A stretch of DNA of 64,000 bases from Lentisphaerae bacterium GWF2_49_21. Its GTDB lineage: Bacteria; Verrucomicrobiota; Lentisphaeria; Victivallales; GWF2-50-93. The notes beneath the pieces were generated by a model. That model ran no database searches. It was not told the origin of the DNA and worked only from the letters and a program-made list of their open reading frames with translations. The stretch spans positions 1 through 64,000 of the forward strand of contig MHBH01000072.1 in the NCBI GenBank assembly GCA_001804805.1. Reading direction: 5' to 3'. Below are positions 16,916 to 23,163 of this stretch, one piece after another; within the stretch, counting starts at the first letter, position 1; the number at the start of each line of letters is the position of its first letter. The translations under genes and the position numbers were made by a program.

Positions 16916-17271
16916 AAATGCTCAGGATCATCATATTTGTCCTTATGCTTGCACTACTTCCAGCCTGCACAACCGTAGTCGGCATATCTCCATCGACCAC
17001 TCCGATCACCTCGGAGGATTCGTATACTGTAATAGGTCCGGTAACTGGACGTTCGACAGGGGCGATCTGGTTTTTCATACCTACGATGCCTGACACGCCC
17101 TCCAGGAATGCACGTGACAACGCAATAGCCTCGAAGCATGCGGACGCTCTCATTGAAGTTACTGAGGAATACACCTCTTTTTCATTGTTGCTTGTGACTT
17201 TCGTATGGACTACTGTTGAAGGAACGGCTGTAAAAATCAAACGCGGGGGAGCGATAGGAGCTGAAAAATGA
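16912..17271 (+). CDS. Small lipoprotein, second of a tandem pair
   Basis: The start is a TTG at 16912 overlapping the previous stop, or an ATG two codons later. The lipobox is LLPAC. It shares GISPSTTPITSEDSYTVI, ADALIEVTEEYTS and a terminal AVKIKRGG with the previous gene, which sets the two apart as recent paralogues. Length is 119 residues. Its stop overlaps the ATG of the next gene by four bases. Function unknown; probably on the periplasmic face of the outer membrane. Confidence 0.75.
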   Translation: MKMLRIIIFVLMLALLPACTTVVGISPSTTPITSEDSYTVIGPVTGRSTGAIWFFIPTMPDTPSRNARDNAIASKHADALIEVTEEYTSFSLLLVTFVWTTVEGTAVKIKRGGAIGAEK

Positions 17272-17840
17272 AGATCTTGAGTCTATTTCTGCTGGTTTCA
17301 GCAACGGTCCTGATGACCGGATGCGGTTCAACCTATTATCTTAAGCATACACCCCAGGGCGCCGAGTTCTCCGCCGCCCAGCGTGGCGTTCTCACCGCCA
17401 ATAGAAGCAATGTGCCCTGCAGGGTCGAGGTGATCTGTCCCGATGACATGGTCGGGGAACTGGGACACTTCTCACTTGCACATTATCCGTTGAAGCAAAT
17501 CCTCAAGGATACCTTCAGCAATGCCGTATATGCATCTTTCAACCAGCCCGGGGGTGAAGTTGTCGATGCATTCACGCTGCAAGTCAATGTATTCAAGTCC
17601 GAGCTGGACATGCATGATGAAACCTACACGCTGGTATTGCTGATCACGCTCCAGGAGCCCGGGGAGAAGAAGGTACTCACCCTGCAACAGGAGAAGACCA
17701 TGCACGGCGAGGTGAAATCCGATGAACTTGTACCCGACATCGTCTATGATGCCGCAAAGGAGCTTGCAATAGAATCAGTGAAGGAACTTAAGACAAATCC
17801 CAAAGTCATAAAGACCGTCTCGAGGTTCGAAGAGAAATAA
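17268..17840 (+). CDS. Lipoprotein of the repeat locus
   Basis: The 190-residue product has a lipobox LMTGC at residues 15-19. The mature region has PLKQILKDTFSNAVYASF and LQVNVFKSELDMHDETYTLVLLITL, a layout reminiscent of small ABC-auxiliary or LptE-like lipoproteins, with alternating helix and amphipathic strands; this is only a resemblance. It is coupled to the preceding lipoprotein and ends 12 bp from a convergent minus-strand gene, closing the locus. Confidence 0.7.
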   Translation: MKILSLFLLVSATVLMTGCGSTYYLKHTPQGAEFSAAQRGVLTANRSNVPCRVEVICPDDMVGELGHFSLAHYPLKQILKDTFSNAVYASFNQPGGEVVDAFTLQVNVFKSELDMHDETYTLVLLITLQEPGEKKVLTLQQEKTMHGEVKSDELVPDIVYDAAKELAIESVKELKTNPKVIKTVSRFEEK

Positions 17841-17852
17841 GGCAGATCATTT

Positions 17853-18227
17853 CTACTCATCAAGCGTCCTGAGGCTTTTCATGCCCGGCTTCTGGCCATT
17901 CTCGTCCTTTCTGGCTTCCTTGTCTGCGACTATGTTGTCGGCATCTTCAATTAGGATCCACTGGACAGCACGACCGTTCCCGGCCTTGTCAACCTTGAGC
18001 ATCCAGACTTTCCCGGTGTAGGTGTCAAGCTTGAATACTGCGCTCTCCCTGTTTTCCCCCGGTCTTTCGCCATTGACAGTATAAGAGCCCCCGAAGAGGA
18101 TATATCTTGCAGTGTTTATCGTAGTCGTAATGTTCTGGGCTCCGCCCTCGCCTTTCTGCGCGAATGAAGCCGGGGTTGCCGCGAACAGGAGGACAGCTGT
18201 AACAAAAAGGCATGCCTTTGTCTTCAT
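17853..18227 (-). CDS. Small secreted protein with beta-rich domain
   Basis: Two adjacent ATGs are possible; the one at 18227 has AAAGGAG at better spacing. The signal peptide is KTKACLFVTAVLLFAATPASFA. The mature part (about 100 residues) contains ARYILFGGSYTV, SAVFKLDTYTGKVWML and AVQWILIED, a pattern seen in many small secreted proteins of this phylum in which a sequence of the type RVDTYTGKVW forms one beta hairpin. Function unknown. It converges on the lipoprotein operon. Confidence 0.7.
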   Translation of the reverse strand: MKTKACLFVTAVLLFAATPASFAQKGEGGAQNITTTINTARYILFGGSYTVNGERPGENRESAVFKLDTYTGKVWMLKVDKAGNGRAVQWILIEDADNIVADKEARKDENGQKPGMKSLRTLDE

Positions 18228-18316
18228 CATGAACTCCTTTATTTATAAACATGTATTTTCAAATCACCGTAATAAGATTGTGCTTTTACCGGCAAAGTCA
18301 AATAAGCCAGACCAGT

Positions 18317-19525
18317 TTAGAGCAAATCCCTGATGTCGGACAAATATATGCGCCCATCTTCGGATTCAGCAAGCCGCGGGGATATGTCCTTCTTTATTCC
18401 GGCGGCCCTGCAGCGCTTAAGAAATTCACCGACAGTTTCGGTCTTTATTGTATTGATAATCACTGTCTTTGGATATACCAGGATATTTTCGGCCTCATTG
18501 ATCTTTATCCACGCCAAGGGCATCTTGTGCGTTATCCTATGGAACTGGAGATGGAATGAAATCAGCCACAGCTCCCTGGCTTCAGCTTCAGTCAACCTGA
18601 CAGACTGATACCGTTTCTCAAAATTCTCATCCATCAATATTCTGTTGTCGATCATCGCCCGTCCGTCCATGGAGTTCCTAATGCTCATCCCCTGCCCGAG
18701 GGCGCTTTGGAATACTCTGCAGTATGATGCTTTCCCGGCAAGCACCTGCTCCTTCCTCTTTGCCCAGAGTTTTTCCATTTCATCAGCTTCCGCCTTGAGA
18801 ACATCGTACCATATTTCATCGGCTGCGGAGAAGTCCTTTGCAAGACGCGCCTTAAGGAGGATCTCCCCCGCCTCACGGTCATTAATCTCGCCCCTGAAGG
18901 AGCCGATGATCCTTATCATCTTGAAAACCTGTGCATCTGTCAGCCTGCTTTTCTTCTCGACTCCATAAGGATCAACCAGGGAAAACTTCATGTCATCCTT
19001 TCCCAACATGAGATTACCCAGGTGGAAATCCGGGTGGAAAAAACAGGACGACATTATTTTTCTTAGAAATTCGGAGAATGAGTCTAAAAACTTTTCTTTC
19101 AGTTCGGCACGGGTTGACGCTTCTGAGAACCAGTAGTTCCTTGCATTCACGGAATTCTCGAGCTCCCTGGTTATGAGCATGCTTTCGTGCCCCTTCCTTG
19201 CCCAGCCGCAAATCTCGATGGAAGGAATTCCATGCTCCTTAAGCTGCAATGCAGAAAGGAATTCCGATTTGCTCTTGGGGATTATGGAAGAATGTATCCT
19301 GGATGCCAGAGACAGGGGGTGGTTGAATTTCACATAATATGTCTTGCCGCCGCTCTCGACCTTGAATACGGCCCTTACGCGGTTTGACTTGACCATGTTT
19401 TTCCTGGCCACCTCTTTCCATGAATCAAACCATGGTTCAAGAATGGCCGGATCGGATATCGACCATTCCCAATTGTTCACGGTCACTGACTGGAATTTTT
19501 TTGTTGTCCTGACGTCCATTTGCAT
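18317..19525 (-). CDS. WaaP/Kdo-kinase-like protein kinase fold enzyme
   Basis: The product of about 402 residues has the lipopolysaccharide kinase (WaaP/InaA) layout: YYVKFNHPLS with the ATP-binding Lys, a helix SEFLSALQLKEHGIPSIEICGWA, then the catalytic loop FFHPDFHLGNLML and metal-binding FSLVDPYGV. Members phosphorylate heptose or Kdo in the LPS core. The C-terminal 150 residues are not recognised and are longer than in typical WaaP. It is monocistronic on the minus strand. The start was placed at the ATG after a GTG, both near TAGGTAG. Confidence 0.8.
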   Translation of the reverse strand: MQMDVRTTKKFQSVTVNNWEWSISDPAILEPWFDSWKEVARKNMVKSNRVRAVFKVESGGKTYYVKFNHPLSLASRIHSSIIPKSKSEFLSALQLKEHGIPSIEICGWARKGHESMLITRELENSVNARNYWFSEASTRAELKEKFLDSFSEFLRKIMSSCFFHPDFHLGNLMLGKDDMKFSLVDPYGVEKKSRLTDAQVFKMIRIIGSFRGEINDREAGEILLKARLAKDFSAADEIWYDVLKAEADEMEKLWAKRKEQVLAGKASYCRVFQSALGQGMSIRNSMDGRAMIDNRILMDENFEKRYQSVRLTEAEARELWLISFHLQFHRITHKMPLAWIKINEAENILVYPKTVIINTIKTETVGEFLKRCRAAGIKKDISPRLAESEDGRIYLSDIRDLL

Positions 19526-19617
19526 CACTACCTATCAAGTATACAATATAATATCCATCAAAGGATTACATATATCAAGCCATATTAGGCATTTATTTGC
19601 ATGTAACTCATGAATAT

Positions 19618-20727
19618 TCAGTTCATCAGGCCGCTGGCCTGATCACGGCCATGCCCATTCTCCGGCTCCTTCTTCGCCGCGCTGAGGATTATTCCTGCGC
19701 CAAGCATTGTTGAAACAAGGGAGCTGCCGCCGTAGCTGAACATGGGGAGTGTTATTCCCGTGGGAGGCATGAGTCCGACATTCACGCTTATATGCACGAA
19801 GGCCTGGAAAGTGATCATGGCGGTCATTGAGCATATGAACAATCTCCTGAAATCAGAATCCGCCCTTTCCGCAAGCCTGTACCCCACATAGGCGAAAAGA
19901 GAAAAGCCGAATATCACTGGAAGTACTCCGATGAATCCAATAGCCTCGGTCAGTGATGCAAAGGCTGAATCGCTGTATGAAAGTGGAAGATATGAATTGG
20001 CCCACAGGCAGTTCCCCCAGTTCACACCGAAAAAACCTCCTCTGGCAAGCGTATAATGGAATTGCATTATATGCCACCCGGAACCTGTCGGATCCGCCAT
20101 CGGATCGATAAAGCCCTTGAGCCTCATCAGGACATATGGCTTTTCCAGGATCACCCAGATGGAGGCAGGGATGGCGGCAAGAAATGGAAAAACAAGCATA
20201 AGATATGAACCTCCGCTGATGAGATATACCGCCAGCATGCCAAATACATATATTATGACGGTTCCAAAGTCCGGCTGGGCGGCCACGGGCAACAGCCATA
20301 CAAGCGCCATCATCATAAGGAGCATGAATTTTTTCAAGCTGCCGGCCGAGAGAGATGATATCCAGCAAAGGACAAGAATATAGAAAGGCTTTGCCATCTC
20401 GGAAGGCTGTATGAAGACGGAGCCAAATGCATACCATCCCCTCATCCCGTTTATCCTCACTCCAAGGAACAGTACGAGCACCAACGGTATGAAAAATGCG
20501 GCCGCAAGCCAGGGTGCATGCTTCATATATTGGGAAAATGGTATCTTCGAAGCGCAGAACATGCATGCAAATCCGATAATCAGCCAGATGAACTGGCGCA
20601 GGGCGAAATGAAACGGCGCATTGCTGTAGACAGTCGCGTTATATATGGCGAGGCATCCCCATAGTCCCAGCAGGAGAAGCACCGCATGGACAAACAGCGG
20701 AAACGTGACAGTTCCGCGGAAATCCAT
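19618..20727 (-). CDS. SEDS peptidoglycan polymerase (FtsW/RodA family)
   Basis: The SEDS protein polymerises lipid II into glycan strands. Motifs: NGMRGWYAFGSVFIQPSEMAK, QPDFGTVII, YTLARGGFFGVNWG, LPLSYSDSAFASLTEAIGFIG and the terminal GITLPMFSYGGSSLVSTML. About ten membrane segments are visible. The ATG at 20727 lies just past the stop of the preceding gene with TGAGGT upstream, and is preferred to longer in-frame starts that overlap that gene. Following mraZ and a PBP-like gene, it may be the division polymerase FtsW; a RodA role is equally possible from sequence. Partner transpeptidase domain is missing next door (see findings). Confidence 0.88.
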   Translation of the reverse strand: MDFRGTVTFPLFVHAVLLLLGLWGCLAIYNATVYSNAPFHFALRQFIWLIIGFACMFCASKIPFSQYMKHAPWLAAAFFIPLVLVLFLGVRINGMRGWYAFGSVFIQPSEMAKPFYILVLCWISSLSAGSLKKFMLLMMMALVWLLPVAAQPDFGTVIIYVFGMLAVYLISGGSYLMLVFPFLAAIPASIWVILEKPYVLMRLKGFIDPMADPTGSGWHIMQFHYTLARGGFFGVNWGNCLWANSYLPLSYSDSAFASLTEAIGFIGVLPVIFGFSLFAYVGYRLAERADSDFRRLFICSMTAMITFQAFVHISVNVGLMPPTGITLPMFSYGGSSLVSTMLGAGIILSAAKKEPENGHGRDQASGLMN

Positions 20728-20734
20728 GCCGACC

Positions 20735-21448
20735 TCAGAGTTTTCTTCCCTCATCTGTTTTCCTGTCCCTGCTGATAATCTCCTCAAGGGAACTTTCAAG
20801 CCTGATATCATCGCCGGGACGCATTTCAGTCTTCAACTTCCATGTCCCGGGTATCCAGTTCCTGTTCCTGTCCTGCATAACCTCATATTCACCATCCATC
20901 CCCTTCAGATGCTGGTCATATTTCCGCTCAGTACCGGAAACTCCGAAAATCCTGACTACCCCGTAATCCCTCTCCTCATAGGAATCGACCGTACCGAGTA
21001 TTTTCCTTACTTCAGGATAGTCCACATACCTTCTTTCCAGACGCGGGACAATCCTTATACCCTGATATCTGCTGAGATAATCCTTCAATGCATAGATTTC
21101 AGATGGCAGGAGGTTCCTCTTGATATATTTCTCCTTCTCCTTGTCCGGAGACAGGCCTTTGATCTTCCCCTGGAGTTCCTTGATGACTGCAGTGTTTGCG
21201 AGGCAGATCCCGGGATAGGTTTCCACAACGAGATCGTTATAACGCTGGGTCCACGCAAGAACCTGTCCGTTCCTGTCGAGTATCTTCCCTCTTGCGGCCG
21301 GGATTATTCCGCTGCGCAAAGCATGCCTGTTCCCCTCTTCCAGATAATGATCGCGGCTGTAGACCGTGTAATTAAAAAGCCGGAAAGTGATCAGGCACGC
21401 CCATGCAATGAACACAGCTATTATGATCTTGTTGCGGTTCTTGAACAT
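20735..21448 (-). CDS. Penicillin-binding protein dimerisation domain only, transpeptidase domain absent
   Basis: The 237-residue protein has an N-terminal membrane anchor (about residues 8-28) and a class B PBP pedestal/dimerisation domain: the conserved motif PAARGKILDRNGQVLAW at about 50-66, RIVPRLERRYVDYP, FGVSGTERKYDQHLKGMDG and PGDDIRLESSLEEI. In normal PBP2/FtsI this last strand leads straight into the transpeptidase domain with SxxK, SxN and KTG. Here the protein stops about ten residues later, 7 bp before the SEDS gene. None of the transpeptidase motifs lies downstream in any frame. So the gene is a natural or mutational truncation at a domain boundary. Membrane insertion with the pedestal in the periplasm is expected. 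Confidence 0.8.
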   Translation of the reverse strand: MFKNRNKIIIAVFIAWACLITFRLFNYTVYSRDHYLEEGNRHALRSGIIPAARGKILDRNGQVLAWTQRYNDLVVETYPGICLANTAVIKELQGKIKGLSPDKEKEKYIKRNLLPSEIYALKDYLSRYQGIRIVPRLERRYVDYPEVRKILGTVDSYEERDYGVVRIFGVSGTERKYDQHLKGMDGEYEVMQDRNRNWIPGTWKLKTEMRPGDDIRLESSLEEIISRDRKTDEGRKL

Positions 21449-21498
21449 TGGCCTTCATGCACCCGCTTTGTTTTCTGGTTGAGATCCCCCTTATAAGG

Positions 21499-21545
21499 AA
21501 AGGAGGTCCGCCGGGGATTCAAGGATCCGGCGACGGACCACCTTT
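21499..21545. other. Imperfect hairpin between PBP-like and small membrane protein genes
   Basis: Arms 21499-21510 and 21534-21545 pair at 11 of 12 positions with a 23-base loop. No T-run follows on either strand. It lies in the 123-bp gap inside the cell-wall operon and could adjust readthrough. Confidence 0.4.
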
Positions 21546-21571
21546 ACGCAAGGGTAAACCTTAAGCGAACC

Positions 21572-21871
21572 TTAATTGTTCCCGGAGGAGTCGAGCTGGC
21601 AGAAACTGCTCGTGTTGGCAATCAGCATCAGCTGGGGATCCTTCAGAGCAAGCTCCTTCCATTCCACAGCATTTTCCGCAGGCACTTCAGATGAAAGCCT
21701 GAGGACCGTCTCAGTCCATTTCTCCATTTCACTCGTCCTGCTGCTCTTCCTTTCAGAAAGACCTGCGGTGACCTTGACCGCGCCAAGAAGCAGCATTGCC
21801 ACGAGGAAAAGGAAAACGAAAAACGCGGTCTTCCTCCTGTATTTCACTGAATGTACAATCGCTTCTTCCAT
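21572..21871 (-). CDS. Small bitopic membrane protein in the ftsL position
   Basis: The ATG at 21871 has AAGGGG at seven bases; a second ATG 6 bp upstream is too close to it. The product has 99 residues with a basic N-terminus (SVKYRRK), one hydrophobic segment (about residues 16-37) and a periplasmic part of 60 residues that is helical at first. Place in the cluster (after mraZ, before a PBP-like gene) is that of ftsL in ordinary dcw operons, and the topology fits, but the leucine pattern of FtsL is weak. I treat the FtsL idea as a position-based guess. Confidence 0.6.
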   Translation of the reverse strand: MEEAIVHSVKYRRKTAFFVFLFLVAMLLLGAVKVTAGLSERKSSRTSEMEKWTETVLRLSSEVPAENAVEWKELALKDPQLMLIANTSSFCQLDSSGNN

Positions 21872-21893
21872 TATCATTCCCCTTATATTTAAA

Positions 21894-22115
21894 TCATGCA
21901 GTCATGCGGTTTTCGGACATGTACGTCTCGACACAATGCCTGCAGATAAGAATACCCGTCTTCTCGTCGATGCCGGCAATCTCGCTGTCCGGGACTACGT
22001 CTCCGGCTGTAAGCACTGTTGCCATGCACAACGAACACTTGGCGCTGTTGCCATGGTGGCAACGCCTGTTCGCTTCCTGATATTTCCCATTGGCAGCTGT
22101 AATCATAAGTTTCAT
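21894..22115 (-). CDS. Small protein with two CxxC pairs, likely zinc-binding
   Basis: The ATG at 22115 follows AGAGGGGGATAAA and is chosen over an ATG six codons upstream. The 73-residue product carries CSLC and CRHC about 33 residues apart, enough for one structural zinc site. The rest shows no known family. It sits between mraZ and the membrane protein, in place of rsmH in ordinary dcw clusters. Confidence 0.6.
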   Translation of the reverse strand: MKLMITAANGKYQEANRRCHHGNSAKCSLCMATVLTAGDVVPDSEIAGIDEKTGILICRHCVETYMSENRMTA

Positions 22116-22166
22116 TTTATCCCCCTCTTTCATTTCCTATATTATTATTACTGACTTCTATTCGAG

Positions 22167-22661
22167 TCAGATCTCTTCCTTGTTCTCTTTGCTGAAGAGC
22201 AGGTCGGCCGCCATCTCCCTTTCGCCTTTTTCACGGAGATGCGTGTTGATCTTCACGAACTCTTCCTTCCACTTCTCGGCATTCCATATTTCAACGCCCA
22301 GCTCGGTCCCCAGCACTATCACTTCCGTTCCCGGATGGAGTTCCGCATAATCCCTGTACATCTGGGGAATTGTTATCCTGCCCTGCGTTGTAATCTTGTC
22401 GGACTCGGTCATCGCCCCGAAACGCCTCATGACTCTTCTGAAGACCATGCTTGAAGCCGCCTTTTCAGCCGGCTTAGGCTCAGCCTTCCTCATCTGGAGG
22501 TAGATGTCCTCAGGATATACGGCCAGGGCCCCTTCAGGCAGACAGTGAATGACAATGTCCCCGCCGCTGTGCTTCATGAAATCAGCGAGGAACCGCGGAC
22601 TGAATTTGATTCGTCCGTTGGCGTCAACCGAAGCCTTGTCCTGTCCACAAAAAGACAACAT
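22167..22661 (-). CDS. mraZ: MraZ transcriptional regulator
   Basis: MraZ is the dodecameric SpoVT-AbrB-type repressor at the head of division/cell-wall clusters. The start at 22661 (AAAAGGTG upstream) gives MLSFCGQDKASVDANGRIKFSPRF, the first AbrB half, and a second half TESDKITTQGRITIPQMYRDY, with the DxxGRIxIP core in both. The 164 residues are a little longer than usual, with a Lys/Glu-rich inter-domain segment (AEPKPAEKAAS). The promoter carries direct repeats with 10-bp periodicity over the -35/-10 region, as expected for autoregulation. The rsmH/mraW gene that normally follows is missing. Confidence 0.92.
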   Translation of the reverse strand: MLSFCGQDKASVDANGRIKFSPRFLADFMKHSGGDIVIHCLPEGALAVYPEDIYLQMRKAEPKPAEKAASSMVFRRVMRRFGAMTESDKITTQGRITIPQMYRDYAELHPGTEVIVLGTELGVEIWNAEKWKEEFVKINTHLREKGEREMAADLLFSKENKEEI

Positions 22662-22678
22662 GTTTTCACCTTTTCTAT

Positions 22679-22733
22679 TCCAATATGTTCCATTATAGTC
22701 CAATTTATTCCAATAGTCAAGAGGATTATCCAA
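22679..22733 (-). promoter_or_regulatory. mraZ promoter overlapped by MraZ-type operator repeats
   Basis: Read on the minus strand, TTGACT (22715-22720) and TATAAT (22692-22697) stand 17 bp apart, an excellent sigma70-type promoter. Units of the form TTGGA/ATGGA start every 10 bp at plus-strand positions 22679, 22689, 22699 and 22709, and again at 22729; the slot at 22719 is lost to the -35. MraZ binds TGGGN-type direct repeats at 10-bp spacing in other bacteria, so this is very likely its box with a shifted consensus (TTGGA). Confidence 0.85.
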
Positions 22734-23163
22734 TATTTTTGAAAGTTTTTTTGGGGAAGAAAAAGACAGGGCATAGACTGGGCAGAAAGGTTCTAAATGA
22801 CAGTGTGCGGAAGTTCGAAAATGAGGAAGTTTGAAAGTTTAAACAAATACAGTAACAGTCCTTACAGGCCTTAACTGCTGGCAATCAAGAACACGTCTTG
22901 CGATGTTGACTACAAACATATTCAATAATTGCATTCGTTCGTAGCCTGTCCTCCGTAGCTCTCTTGGCGAAGGAGGATTAAGCTCGCAAGAGCTGTTCTT
23001 TTCTTAGTTTGGAATTTTCTTCCCTTCCTGCAAAATCTTATCCAACTCAGTATTTCCGCAAAAGTCAAATCCCGATGCTCAAGGGCCGGGGAATTTGACC
23101 CAATTAAGATTCCAATTTCCAGTATCCAGTTTCAAGTATCAAGTATCGAATTACATGCTTCCC
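22734..23163. other. Gene-free intergenic region with nested hairpin repeats
   Basis: No gene was found. The region holds a copy of a dispersed element also found at 27.3 kb: a GTTGACTACAAACA stretch near 22907-22920, TTCGTTCGTAG, and a hairpin AGCTC-GCAA-GAGCT at 22981-22994. In this copy, 22945-22979 is an inserted hairpin-like segment (CCTCC...GGAGG). At 23123-23150 there are CAGTATC/AAGTATC units, the same 7-mer family as at 63.2-63.4 kb. Confidence 0.6.

Noticed and set aside
21499-21545. Intrinsic terminator in the cell-wall operon
   Set aside because: The hairpin has a mismatch, a long loop and no T-run on either strand; listed only as a hairpin.
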